64,000 nt of DNA from Apoderus coryli (taxonomy: Eukaryota > Arthropoda > Insecta > Coleoptera > Attelabidae): positions 29,293,902 through 29,357,901 of the forward strand of contig OU452198.1 in assembly GCA_911728435.2 (NCBI GenBank). Direction: 5' to 3'. The position numbers were made by a program, and so were the translations under genes. The notes beneath the pieces are model-generated. The model did not search any database. It was not told where the DNA came from and was given only the letters and a program-made list of their open reading frames with translations. Of the stretch, positions 11,881-23,194 are shown piece after piece. The stretch's first letter is position 1; each line of letters begins with the position of its first letter.

Positions 11881-12779
11881 TTGTAATCTACCTTGAAAGA
11901 TTCTTCGGAGACGTTTTCATTATGTTTGAGTGCTGTTTGACGACTAATGACTTATTTGTAATTATAATGAAGGGTGAGCTTTACAAATAATTGCAGAACA
12001 TAGACACTTGTATATTCTGTTTATAGTTCTTATGCCACAATACACTTCTAGGACTTTTCTGCGTACGGTGTAAATATCAATGTCGTGATCTACGTTTGGG
12101 AGACGGCCCAACAAAGTGTTTATCCAGCGCTGAAGCCTATGAAGGTGATGTGATGGGTGGTATATTACGAGCTTAATAATATATTAAAAAAAAAACGGTG
12201 ACAACAGTGTTGCGGACTAAATCAGGCCAGTTAAATCCTTTATGTTATTTTTTTTTTTTTAATTTATTTCTAATTCTTGCTAACTTGAACATTTCCCATA
12301 CAAAATATTCTGAATTTGAAAATAGTTTAACATAAACATTTAATCAGATAATTATTATTTTTTCTTGATTTTTAATATTGATATAACCTAGATGTTTCAT
12401 TTAATTAAGCTACCTGTAAGTATTCATAGTTCCATTGTGAACTAGGTTCATGAATCTAGACAACTGAAATGATGTAACCATTTAACATTATTGTATTTAC
12501 TTGAATATTGATTGAATTGAAATTTTTGAATACAGAAATTATTTTAGTTGTTGTTATATAGAATTGATTGATTCTTTTGTAGAAAAAATTTTTAGTGTTT
12601 ATTTTGTATCAACTTATAACATATCAATCATTGTGAAAATTGTTAATGAAATGTAATAACAAACTTATATTTATTATAACGTTCAAACGTTTTGTGTTTA
12701 TTTTTTGTGGTTAATTTTTGCTTTCATCATCATATTTAAAATTGTAAATACTTACCTGCGTCTTCATAACGGTAGAATT
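11881..12779. other. No gene seen
   Basis: AT-rich spacer with homopolymer runs (A at 12185-12194, T at 12248-12261). Apart from the short open tail of the tandem repeat region I see no coding signal, RNA gene or paired repeat. Confidence 0.5.
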
Positions 12780-13700
12780 GTACAAAGTGTGATTTATCAT
12801 TATTTGTTTATACCTTCACAAAAAATATTGATTCTTTCGTCGAATCCGCTTCCCTCAGTTCATTGTTTGTAAATTTCTTCTCACTGAGGTCTTTTTTCTT
12901 TTTTTTTAAGAAATAATAATCACTGGGAGCCAGATCTGGACTATAGGGTGGCTAGGTAGTTTATGATATCGAAGCGCACTTTGTGGAGAACAGCCAGCAC
13001 AACACAACTCTTGTGTACTAGAGTATTGTCGTATACAGGAGAAAGACAACTTTCGTCAGGCAACTTTTTGCCTATTTTATCTGATCGCCTCTTATAACTG
13101 TTCAAAGATTACTAAATAAACCTCTACGTCTATCTTTATAACCAATAACTATTATTTCTTCTGAGTCCCACAAAAGATGGTCACCATGACTTTTTCGGCT
13201 GAATATGTCACCTTAAGCTTCTTCGGTGGTGGTATGTTATTTTATGCTTTGGCATGGAGTCGTGGTTAGACTCAGCTTCATAAAGAGGAACACAAAATTC
13301 GTATCCGGTAAAAACCCAGCCCAGCACACCATCCTTATATTCGCTAGAGAGGTCGAACTAAGCACGAAACCATTTCACGTGTTGTTGTGTTTGCGATGGT
13401 GTGCGCAACCGTCTTGCTGTGACATTTGTCGTACCAAGATGATCATTCAGAATTTTAAAAATACTTGATTGAATATCAATATTATTTATAGTATTTTTTT
13501 TATTTCTTTTATAGTGTTTTTTATTATGTTATTTTATTCATAGGATATTCGAACCATTTCTGCGACTGGTTTGTTTTTCGTTCAGCCAAGCATCTTGCAG
13601 TATAATTTTTCTCAACAAGTGTCATAGTAGTCAATTCAATAGGCCACCACGGCCAAAGGTCGTCTTCGAGTGGTTCCCTATCCTGCTTAAAAAGCCGATT
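12780..13700 (-). pseudogene. mariner-type transposase relic
   Basis: On the minus strand, in order: REPLEDDLWPWWP (N-terminal linker, near 13670), ILNDHLGTTNVTARR (near 13450), LLWDSEEIIVIGYKDRR (near 13150, second catalytic region), YDNTLVHKSCVVLAVLHK (near 13030; HDNA.VH in family), YSPDLAPSDYYF (near 12920, the mariner DD34D box), and LSEKKFTNNELREA (near 12870). These blocks are in different frames with many stops, so the gene is dead. Tc1/mariner transposases cut and paste DNA at TA sites. No clear terminal inverted repeats were located. Confidence 0.85.
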
Positions 13701-13771
13701 ATATATTAAAACGGTCCCATAATAAGGTTATTAATTGTGTGTAATATTTATCTTTGTCAAATTCTTGCAAA

Positions 13772-13954
13772 ATGTTCTCGTTTCGAATACACTTGATCAT
13801 TGTGTTCATTGTTGTAACAGCTAAGATTTTTCTGTTCGATTCTAGGAAGCTTGGAAGGTATGACCTAGAAAGCTTAAAATTTATACCTCATACATTTCAT
13901 GTAGAAACAAAAAACTTTGAAACATCGTACATTGTAAAGCACAATTGTCAATAA
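13772..13954 (+). CDS. Small ORF with N-terminal hydrophobic segment
   Basis: A 60-codon frame starting MFSFRIHLIIVFIVVTAKIF, an N-terminus that looks like a signal peptide or membrane anchor, followed by a polar 40-residue tail with one Cys. An upstream extension to 13754 would need a TTG start, so the ATG at 13772 was chosen. It begins just right of the mariner relic. No family recognised; AT-rich DNA yields hydrophobic ORFs by chance, so the case for a gene is weak. Confidence 0.25.
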   Translation: MFSFRIHLIIVFIVVTAKIFLFDSRKLGRYDLESLKFIPHTFHVETKNFETSYIVKHNCQ

Positions 13955-14926
13955 CAGCAAAAGTTCGAATTAGTGGCACGAACAAATCCCAAAAATTGCT
14001 AATGTGAAATATTAAAATATTTAATAAACCCAAATCGAAAATAATGAGCTATACGTAAATAATAGATATATTTATCATGATTGATTTCTGTTTCATTCAA
14101 TCGTCTTCTTTTTAAATTTAATTTCAATCATTTAAACAACATGATTAAATTCAATATATAAATTACGTTTATATAAATGTTAAAGTCTCTTTTTTCCCTA
14201 ATAGAGTATATTATAAACCTCAATTAATTGATCGTCCATTTGGATGATTATTTGTGTTAATTACATACATTTAGCATTTAATTTATATTTAAAGAATTGT
14301 TATCATTTTCGCTGAAAATTTTATAATTTAATGCTCTGTGGGGATATAATAAATTATTTTAAATTGAAAACTGTATAAACAAACTGTTTGTTTCATTTAA
14401 TCTGCTGTCATATATAAATTTAAATCTTATTAAATATTGTACCATGAACGAATGTAGCCCAAATAGTTATTAGGTAAAATTTTCCCCATACTAAACTAAA
14501 ATTCATGCCATAATTTGATGACATTTCAGAGTGAGAACGTTATTTATGACATATCCTTTATGGTGCAGTATTGTATGATGAAACGCAAATAGCAATCAAA
14601 ACTCTACTGAATTATTGATATTGATCCAATGAGTGGTGTAATATGTATATAGGTAGTATCTTTTTATTAAACGAAGCATGCTTGTCGTAATGGAAAAATG
14701 CTTTAAGCAGAGCACTACCTACGTTAGCTACTTCATAGGTCTATATGTACCCAACAGTAGCGGGAGAGGTGGGGCTGTTTTTTAATTTACATTTTGTGAC
14801 ATTGCAAAAAAAGAGACTAAATCAATTTAAAATTGTTCAAGGTCAGTCCTCGATTTAGAAATACTAAATGAATTAAAAAAAATATCTGTATCCTAGCAAA
14901 TACACACCAGGTTTATATAATATAAA
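13955..14926. other. No gene seen
   Basis: AT-rich, no coding frame of note. Repeated short words TTTAATTTAATTT and TTAAATTTAAT occur but do not form an array. Confidence 0.5.
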
Positions 14927-17400
14927 TTATAATAATAATAATAATAATCTTTATTGACTACGTTTTGTACAAAACAATTGCAGTACGTCAAAATACAAAA
15001 ACTATATCTACAACAAAAAACACGAAAGTGTAAGTAACATACAAACACATTAAAAGCGACTAATTGGTAAAATGTACAACTTCCTGGGAATATTCTTCCA
15101 CAGAATAAAAAGCATGCTTGAGCAAGTATGATTTTATAGTTCTTTTGAACATTTCTGAACTGTACTCCCGGACCCTACGAGGACGTGCATTATACAACCG
15201 AATCTGTAGGGAAATTCTTTGCAGACTTAGTCAATCTCCATAGCCGAGCCCGTACCAAGTCCGCAGATCTCGTACCGTACTCATGACAAGTTGAGTTAAT
15301 ACACAAATCGGGCTTACATCTGTGAATCTCAAGCAGTTGATAATATATATATATATATATAAAGACGGGAGAGGCATTATATTGAGAGATTTGAAAATGG
15401 GCTTGCAATGCTCCAGATATCCAGCATTTGCCAGAATGCGAACCACCTTTTTTTGCACTCTAAATATTTGCATAGCCGATGATGAGTTACCCCAGAGACT
15501 CACTCCATAAGAAATATGAGAATGGAACAGTGAGAAATAAACAGTTCTCAGAGCTTGCTGACTCAGACAATGTCTGAGCCTCCTAATAACGTAAATACTA
15601 GAAGACAACTTACCCCTGAGAAAATCAACGTGCGACGCCCAGCAAAGCGCATCATCAACAATAATCCCCAATGAGTTGGCTGTTCGTCCCCGAGCATGAC
15701 CACTAGCACTAGAAAATGTAAGTCTCTGGGTCTTATCAATATTTAGTTTCAGCAGATTACTAGTGAACCAGCCATTCGCAACTACCTCAAGGTGCCCCGC
15801 ACGACCTTCGAGCTGTGAAACACTGCTCCCATAACACACCAAAGAGGTATCATCTGCATAAAGAGTGACCCTTCCAGGATTCAAATAACTATATAGGTCG
15901 TTAATATAAACGACAAAGAGCAACGGACCCAACACAGAGCCCTGGGGCACTCCACTCGTTAATACCCTCACCTCAGACAGTTCCGACCGAAGAGCCACTG
16001 TCTGTCCTCTGCCAGTCAGGTACGACCGCAGCAGCTGCAACGAGAGTCCCCGCACACCATATCGAGAAAGCTTGGTCAGAAGAACTTCATGAGACACACA
16101 GTCAAAGACCTTGCTCAGATCACATAAGGTGAGATTAATAAATTCACATCTCTCCAGGCCCTCGACTATGTCAGACACCACACGAGCCACCGCCTGAACT
16201 GTCGACCGACCACCCCTGAAACCAAACTGTCCAGGACACAAAAGATTATTCGCTTCCAAAAAAGAAGTTAGATTTTGTTTTAATATAATCTCGAAAATTT
16301 TTCCAAATATAGGAACTATAGAAATCGGTCGGTAATCAGAAGCATTATCGATGTTACCCTTTTTAAATACAGGGATAACTCTAGTCAACTTGAATGGCTC
16401 AGGGAAAATGCCGCCGCACAAACATAAATTGAAGATGTGCACTAAAGGCTTAACCAAGATCTGTGCATATTCCTTCACAAAGAAACTGCTGCAGTCAAAC
16501 ATATCAACACTGCCCGAGTTTTTTAAGTGGCGAATGGTCTCCAGGACCTCAAACTCCGAGACAGGCAACATAAAAAAGGAGCTAGGCTGCATCGGTATCC
16601 GACTTAACATAAGCACCCGCTCATCAAGATCCACAGACATGGCCTCAGTAATTTTATTAGCAACAGACACAAAAAAACTGTTAAACTCGGAAGGTGTAAG
16701 CCGAGTACTAACTGGCATTGTACAATAGTTTCTTTCACTATTAATTATTCTCCAGATAGCACGTGGTTTATTAGTGGAGCTAGCTATATATCTCTCGTAG
16801 GCCATCTTTTTATGGTCAACAATAGTCTTCCTATAATCTGCATGCAACGAGTTATACAGGGTCCGATGAGAAGCGTCGCCCGTCGACTCACAAACTATCT
16901 TAATGGCCATGAGCTTGTCACTTTTCTCTCGAAGCTCCGATGTAAACTAGTTAACTGGCGTTCTACGATTCTGATGTTTCTTGATCGGAAAATATGTATT
17001 AATATTTTGTTGGAAAATACCCAACAGGTAAGATGACAGAAAATCAACATCATTGGAACAAAAAAATTGATCCCAATCCGTCGACTTCAGGGCTTCTCTC
17101 ATATCAGAGAGACCCGCCTGAGTAAGCGTTCGTCGAGAACTACTGTTAACCTTAACACCCGAAGAAACCCGAATCTCAATGACCTGAGCAGCATTGTCAG
17201 ATATGCAGGGATCAAAAACACGAGAGGCATACAAACTCTCATCCAAATTAGTAAGAACATTGTCTATGCAACTACGGGAACTGTCAGTCACTCTAGTAAA
17301 ATCAGATATTGTAATTTTAAGACCAAAACTCTGTACTGTCGATAAAAGTATGAATAAACACTTCCTCCCACAGAGCCACAATAAAACTAATTTCAATAAT
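14927..17400 (-). mobile_element. Third LINE (Jockey-like), minus strand
   Basis: The element ends on the left with ATAAAGATTATTATTATTA (about 14935-14953 complement), an (ATT)n tail. Moving right it holds the 3' UTR, the RT ORF (15231-16910) and then endonuclease C-terminal sequence (17345-16947: VTDSSRSCIDNVLTNLDES, then DNAAQVIEIRV). Upstream of about 17400 the frame becomes low-complexity, so the copy is 5'-truncated inside the endonuclease. ORF1 is absent. Confidence 0.9.
15231..16910 (-). pseudogene. LINE reverse transcriptase ORF (559 codons)
   Basis: A long open frame with all core RT motifs: RVIPVFKKG (res. ~177-185), YRPISIVPIFGKIFE (193-207), FGFRGGRSTVQAV (229-241), DLSKVFD (264-270, first catalytic Asp), TSGVPQGSVLGPLLF (318-332) and YADDTSL (351-357, catalytic YADD). 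The endonuclease frame ends at 16947 (179 codons, stop on its 3' side), so the two parts no longer form one ORF2. Near residue 510 a (TA)n run (15345-15360) expands the sequence to SLYIYIYIINC and shifts the frame; the expected C-terminus (KPDLCINSTCHEYGTRS) is found in the neighbouring frame at 15190-15408. So the RT is largely preserved but ends wrongly. Such proteins copy the LINE RNA at a nicked target. Confidence 0.9.
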
Positions 17401-17699
17401 AATAAATTGAGGAGAAAGAAAAAAAATAATTGAGATAAAAAAAAATAATTCACAGTCAAGCAAAGCAAATAAGAGCTCAACATCAAACGAAAAAGACATC
17501 ACTTCTCACACACTTCCAACACTATTCAAGCTTCATATGAAAGACCCCATACTTACATTTGAATGATTTTACTTATCGATAAGCTTTCGACAGTATTAGC
17601 AGCGTCTCACCCGGCGTACATATAGCTGATCAACTCTGAAAAACTTCCAATCAGCCCCTGACTTTTTAAGTTTCTACCACCAGAGAGGTTATTTTCAAC

Positions 17700-17993
17700 T
17701 GGTCATGTTTGATACAAGACTTCAGAGTTCATTGTTAGATGTTATATTGGTTAATGAAAAGTGACCATGTTGTGCTGACGGCTGGAAGTCAAATCAGTGC
17801 ATTTCTTAGACAGACTCATCATGTAAATAAAAGTAACTATTGGAAAACTGACTTTGAACAGCTGAACGACTACTTGATGACCTCTTTCGATTCTCTTGAT
17901 GAAAGTGATTGTGATTTGTTTAATGAATGTTTAAATGTGGGAATTGATTTATTCGTTCCTTTGGAGAGCAGTAAAGTAACAAGCCTTGGTTAA
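17700..17993 (+). pseudogene. LINE endonuclease-linker fragment
   Basis: SSLLDVILVNEK at about 17725-17760 and, one frame over, AGSQISAFLRQTH followed by NYWKTDFEQLNDYLM and LFNECLNVGIDLFVPL resemble the end of a LINE APE endonuclease and the linker to RT. It is cut off at both sides and bears a frameshift near 17760. Likely an isolated LINE scrap; the match is by motif style only. Confidence 0.45.
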
Positions 17994-18700
17994 GTACCTT
18001 TATTTTCTCATTATTATACATAGCATAATATACATAAACAATTATACATACGCGTCATGTCGACCAGTTAACAATAACTTAAAGAGGGAAATACAAATGG
18101 CACGAACCAGTATGAGAGAGAGAGAGAGATCGCAACTTCTCCGGATAAAAAGTTTTATTCATATATATATAAAAAGAAATCTTATAAATTCAGTGTAGTC
18201 CATAACGCAATACCTTAAAGAATAAAATAATAACAGATCCACAAGATGTTGCGAATGAATTTATTTGCCGAAAAGTTGCATTCGTTTTTTACACCGGAAG
18301 GCAGAAGGCCTATGCATGAGATGAAATGTGTTTTCAGATAAAGTGACAAAACACTAACTGCTGACCGCTGTTCATCAGATGGCACTGGGCTGTAGGTTTT
18401 AATAACTTCTTGGTAAAAGAATGCTGGAAACAAAACGTTCTTCCAAAAAAACGATTATTGAGTTATTGCTAGAAAATTATTCTTAACAATACCGCGCATA
18501 ATTTAGAAACCTAACTTGCAAAATCTGCACTGTTCTCACCTTCCTTCGTAAAAACAATGCCTCCTTTCTGTTAACGCTCTTATTATAGAACTAATACCGC
18601 CTATCTCCAACAGATCGCTTGCTGAGCTCGCATATTTTTTTTGAAATAATTATGAATGAGCTCACGTACGTTAAGAATTCTAAACCTAGTGTCGGAAACC
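17994..18700. other. No gene seen; short (GA)n
   Basis: Contains a (GA)n microsatellite at about 18113-18129. Short minus-strand frames (18215-18433, 18591-18776) show no domain. Confidence 0.45.
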
Positions 18701-19630
18701 ACGCAGAATAATATGGCCGTAGCCGAGATTCCTGTAGAAGAGCATCTCTCACAAGAGCTTCCCACTTCCCATACAAGAAAATAATTCCGCCATAAATATA
18801 GATGAAATTCTCATTGTTGTCAAAGACCAGTTATTATCAGTACTTTCTTGTGGAAATATTCAGATCCAAACTAACCAATGTATGCTTGGAAATAACAACC
18901 CGACCACGGATTATTCTAACCTACGCTTTCCTAAAACAAGTGAGAATACAACCATAGATTTGATATCTGAAAATGTAACGGTTGGGTTTTCTTCAACTTC
19001 AGGTATATATTGTCATTCTAAAGCTACGGTTTCCTAGAGGTGTGCGCGGCGCACAACAAGCGCACAGCGCACAGTGCGGCGCACTGCGCGTGTATTTCTA
19101 GGAATCCCGTAAAATTACTATTATTCAAGAAGTTGTTGTGTGTTGCGTCGATGCTGTTTTGTTTAAAGTGTACCGGGGTTTTTCGTTGTTAAATAATAGT
19201 ACTATGCAACGATCATTGATTAAATGATGGTTAATAACAATTACATGAGAGTTGCATACGCTACACCCGATAAATAATGAAGAATTATAAATATATTTAT
19301 GTTGGCATTAACAAACGTCAAATGCACAACATGCTTGATTGAAAAATTATGGGTTTCTATTGGTTAAAAATCTGTATCGTTATGAAAAATCTGTATCATA
19401 ATGGATCTCATTATTATAGATTTTGGGCGTATTATTATAGTACGGGTGTCGAAAAATAATCTAAAGTTTGACTCATTCCTTACTAAACACCTTTTATACT
19501 ATATAAAGTGCAACACTTTCCTTATTAGACTAATTTGAGGGAACTCAAGAAAACACCCTGTACAAGGCATTACCATAAAATGGATTTGTATAAAAAGAAA
19601 CTAGTCCAAGTGGCTTATTGGCTACTGCTT

Positions 19631-19853
19631 GAGGAAGCATATGTTTAACAACATATATGATGAAGCCATACCTCCAGGCTCAGCAACAAGGTGACAATAC
19701 AAAGGCTGTATATAATTACAGACATTCAAGAGCTCGGAGAACTTCAGAAAATGCATTTGGTTTATTATTTCAAACTTTTAGAGTATTTTATACTCCAATA
19801 GCAGTTTCACCTCATACGGCTGACAATGTCATTATTATCTCCAAAACTACTTA
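19631..19853 (+). pseudogene. PIF/Harbinger transposase C-terminus
   Basis: EEAYV at 19631, then after a one-base shift TTYMMKPYLQAQ and YNYRHSRARRTSENAFGLL, followed by FRVFYTPIAV and a stop. Harbinger/HARBI1-type nucleases have GDEA(F/Y)..(K/T)TY(L/M)MRPY, then FNYRLSRAR...ENAFG with the third catalytic acid in ENAFG; here E is kept. The N-terminal half, including the first two catalytic acids, is absent between the left TIR and this block. Confidence 0.85.
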
Positions 19854-20453
19854 ATTTGTAATTAAATGTAAAAGTGTTTCTAAGTTCTTATTAAACAATT
19901 TCTATATTTTTTGACTGTTTTTTTTATCTAAAAATTCGACAAGGTTAACATAATCTTAGAAGATTGATGTTGATTATAATGCTGATATTCTTTCGCAACG
20001 AAGTTAAATGTAGCATTTTAGAAAAACTCTTGTCTAGAACTTTTAAATCAAAACTGGAGAGCCTGATAAGAACATACCAGAGCCTACCGACTCTCCAAAA
20101 ATAAATCGATTCGGTGGAACACGTAAAAAGTTTATTAGCGATGAAAAAGTGTGGAACTTTAATTTGGCCCACAGTGTATATATGAATAATATAATTCATT
20201 CAATTTGAGAATCGTATTATCCCCTCAGAACTTTTTCCTAGCGACGCCACTGAATACGAACATCTATATATGTAGATAATGTTAATTATTGATTATTTCC
20301 AACCATATTTTTTTAAAAGAAACTGTGATTATGTAAAACAAAATTTAAAAAGTGTTTTCGAGATTTGCTGCTGTGTGCGCCGAAATCTATTTCAAATAGA
20401 TTTGGGCGCACAGCGCACAGCGAGCGACTCTCGTGTGTATGAAGATATTATTA

Positions 20454-20820
20454 TGAATAAAGAAACAAGAAATAAACTAATATTGCATACGAAGTGAAAA
20501 AAAATTCCGTATCACAAGTTGGATTCGAACCAACAGCCCCCAATTTCCTTTCAGGTGTTCCAACCAATTGCACTACCGTGGCACATCCAAGAAATATCTC
20601 TCGGTCCGTATACATTGACGCGTTTTCTGTGTGCAGTGCTACGTTGAGATCTTTAAATTTAAAGACGACACACTGCCACACTGCATTGTTATATCTCATT
20701 GCAAGCTGCAAACACCAGATAAATGAAAGGAATCACACAACATAAGTAGTTAACACTGTATAATATAAATATAGAAACATGAAATAATCTAATATTGTAT
20801 ACGGACTGAAAAAAAATCTA
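20454..20820 (-). repeat. tRNA-derived (SINE-like) unit with repeated flanks
   Basis: On the minus strand 20590-20508 reads as a tRNA-like head: an A-box-like GGTAGTGCAATTGG, then a perfect B box GGTTCGAATCC with a GTTGG/CCAAC T stem, and a TTTTTTTT run directly after (pol III terminator). The acceptor and anticodon stems do not pair well, so it is not a working tRNA. The sequence around the head recurs: AGAAACAAGAAATAAACTAA (20460) and AGAAACATGAAATAATCTAA (20771), each followed by ATATTG.ATACG and A8, about 312 bp apart, suggesting a partial dimer. Confidence 0.6.
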
Positions 20821-21351
20821 TATTATTATATAGCAAACGTACAGGGTGGTCAATTATAATTCAGTAAAATTGAATAATAATAAAAAAAATATATTAAATT
20901 TCAAATGGGTATGTCAAGCTGAAGTAACCCAAAAATGGCCACCACAAAGAAGCGAGAGAGCTGGGGCGGATTTTCATTGCGGATGTGCGAAGTTATTGTG
21001 GATATTGGTCAAGTCAGCGCCATGTTTAAACGTGTGAGAACGAATCTTACACAGGATCCCAGACTAGTTATGGACACTTAATTATGAAAATATTCTTTAA
21101 ATATATCTGATGTCCAAATTAATTAAATTTGCACCACTTATGTCAGACATTTGTGTCAAAGTTTACTAATTTATCTAGGTTTTATCATGATGATAAATGG
21201 TACATATTTATTAAGCTCTGTACAGACCTGGATACCCATTTCTAACAATGCTTTTGGGAATTGTATCCTGTCTGTATGAGACATAGTATCTACAGTGTAT
21301 CCAAATTTCATTGTAATTGCGGGGTAGCTCCGTTATTTTGAAAGTTAACGG

Positions 21352-22396
21352 GATGCGGTTTTCGCGACACTTTTTTGTATAATTCACGATACCCTACCCA
21401 AATTTTGGGTAACACATGTAATTTTTGAGTTATAGGGAAGACTTCAAAAAACTTATTTTTCGGAGCCCTCTCATATCTCGGACAGTATGACAGATATGGA
21501 AATATATAAACGGTTTTTGATATATATGTTTTTATGTGGAATCCTCAAAAAACGCCTTATAATTATATTGAATGGAATTAGGAAAATATGAAAAGTTATT
21601 GGATTGTGCTTCGAAGTAAACGGAGCTAATTTTGAACAGATGAGTTTTTATGAAATTAATTTAAGTAGGTATAATTATGTAGAATATGTAAGTATTTCTG
21701 TTTGCAATTAGTAGTTTAGGTTCATGTAAATACCCTTAAGTTTACACGTAGTTTTTCATAAAATAAATTTCTTTTAAAACATATTTAATTTTTTGCGTTT
21801 TGTTTTTGTTGATTTTATTTATTATTTTATTCAACCTTTAATTCTATTAAAATATATTATGTGAAAATAAAAGCCTAAATCGAAATCATCAAAATTACAA
21901 TTTTTATTGAACCTATATAGATTTTGGTAGGTATTTTAACGACTAAATTAAATAACGCATAATCGCGAAAGAATTTAACAATATGTTAAAATTACAGTGC
22001 GTCCAGAAAACTAATAATAGTGAATACATTTTTCTATACCACTCTCGATTTTTGATATTTATAAAAATCAAACTATTAAGTGTTATATATCATTTGAAAG
22101 GAAAAATAATCATTAAATATGTACAATAATCAGAGTGGTTTTGTTAATATTTTGAAACTGAGAACAAATAACAAAATTAAGAGTCAATAAGGGGACTCTG
22201 CATAAAAAATATCTATCAAACACCGTTTATACATTACCAATGCCTGTCATAGTTTCTGAGATATGAGAGGGGTCCGAAAGATACTTTTTTGAATTCGGCC
22301 CTATATCACGAAAACTACATAGTACATAATATGTGACCCAGAATTTGATTAGGGCATCGTGAGTTTCATAAAAAAGTAGCAAGGTGTCGCGAAAAC
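21352..22396. repeat. Large inverted repeat (~185 bp arms)
   Basis: The stretch from CGGTTTTCGCGACAC (about 21356) to the ATATATAAACGG region (about 21520) recurs in inverse orientation from about 22215 to 22396, including the shared words CTCTCATATCTC, TGACAG, ACCCAAATTTTGGGT / ACCCAGAATTTGATT and TCGCGAAAACCG. The arms have diverged (roughly 70-80 % by eye) and enclose about 680 bp without coding potential. Might be a long-TIR non-autonomous element or two opposed copies of one repeat. It lies inside the Harbinger element. Confidence 0.65.
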
Positions 22397-22503
22397 CGTA
22401 AAATATTTTTAATGTAGCAATTGATTCATAGGGGCCATTATGTAGTGTGCCGTCTTATGTTTGTTTTGCTTATTTCCTTTCATATATTATTCCTAGAACT
22501 ACT

Positions 22504-22534
22504 ATCTTTGACTTAATTCTATCAAGTCAAAGAT
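22504..22534. other. Perfect hairpin, 11 bp stem
   Basis: ATCTTTGACTT and AAGTCAAAGAT pair perfectly around a 9-nt loop. It lies just outside the large inverted repeat within the Harbinger element. It may mark an element terminus; no T-run follows it. Confidence 0.5.
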
Positions 22535-23152
22535 CGTCGTGCCGGGTTTTCTTTAATTAAATCAATTAATTGTTGTTGTTCTTTAGGCGAAAATTTGGAA
22601 CACATGTCTGTACTTAACTTAATTACAAACCCTCGTAATCTTGCTTATTAACCAACAGTTTGCTCTCAACTGCGAAGTGCGTCTTGTGCCTACAAGCGTA
22701 TATGGCTGTGTAGATTTTAGATTTCAGCGTAATTGCCGGCGCACTCCGACGGAGGAATCCAGACCAACTTATTTCCACAGGTTAGATTTCGGCGCAGTAC
22801 GGCGCACTGTGCGCTTGTTGTGCGCTGTGCGCTTGTTGTGCGCCGCGCACAGTTCTAGGAAACCGTAGCTTAAGAGTAAAGTAGAAGCACATAGTGACTC
22901 CGAAAGTTGTTGTTCTAATGGATCTGTTTATGAGCCAGTACAAATTATGTGAGAAGAGAAGCAGCAACAGATTACATCAGAACAAATTGTTTGCATCTGA
23001 ATCTTCCTATTATAATCTACAGCGATGGCTGTACATTGCAAAATCGGAATGCGGTCATGTCTATCGCCTTTTTTCACTTCTCAACTCATCACAAGGTAAC
23101 AATAATACAAAAGTTTCTAGAAACAGGTCTCCAGCGGTGTTAATTCTCCCTA

Positions 23153-23194
23153 TGTCTGCACCCTCCAGAAAGAAATAGAATGAAGTGTTCTGGA
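23153..23194 (-). other. 3'-UTR stem-loop of the RLE LINE
   Basis: TCTGCACCCTCCAGAA and TTCTGGAGGTGCAGA are inverted with a short spacer, forming a 14-15 bp stem with one bulge. It sits at the very 3' end of the element at 23155-23740, where reverse transcriptase recognition structures occur in some LINEs. Confidence 0.6.

Larger units (their letters stand above)
19022..22870 (+). mobile_element. PIF/Harbinger element, 3.85 kb, TSD TAA
   Basis: Left end AGCTACGGTTTCCTAGA followed by GTGCGCGGCGCACAACAAGC; right end is the inverse, ...GTTCTAGGAAACCGTAGCT, with the same GC-rich TGTGCGC/GCGCAC subterminal repeats. TAA flanks both ends (19019-19021 and 22871-22873), the 3 bp target duplication of PIF/Harbinger. 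A transposase C-terminus typical of this superfamily lies inside (19631-19853). Most of the transposase is missing, so this copy is non-autonomous. It contains further repeats (tRNA-like unit, large inverted repeat), which explains its size. It sits inside the DDE-like gene described at 18713-23150. Confidence 0.8.
18713..23150 (+). pseudogene. Unnamed DDE-like gene, split by Harbinger
   Basis: Left part: ATG at 18713 (MAVAEIPVEEHLSQELPT), a one-base shift near 18780, then a long open run DEILIVVKDQLLS ... SSTSGIYCHSK to 19021. Right part resumes at 22871 with SKVEAHSDSESCC, drops into stops, and then gives LPIIIYSDGCTLQNRNAVMS and VTIIQKFLETG (22988-23130). A YSDGC..QNRN box with a following (Q)KFLE(K)G is a pattern I associate with uncharacterised transposase-like insect proteins, but I cannot name the family. 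The part expected after LETG is replaced by the 3' end of another LINE at about 23150. Multiple stops: dead. The 3.85 kb between 19022 and 22870 is a separate insertion. Confidence 0.55.

Noticed and set aside
15190..15408. Separate small minus-strand ORF
   Set aside because: It is the C-terminal end of the LINE RT shifted by the (TA)n run, not a gene.
20508..20590. Functional tRNA gene
   Set aside because: B box and T stem are perfect but acceptor and anticodon stems do not pair; better seen as a tRNA-derived repeat.
20451..20711. 86-codon minus-strand ORF
   Set aside because: It overlaps the tRNA-like unit; the sequence reads ERKLGAVGSNPTCDT only because the B box is translated.
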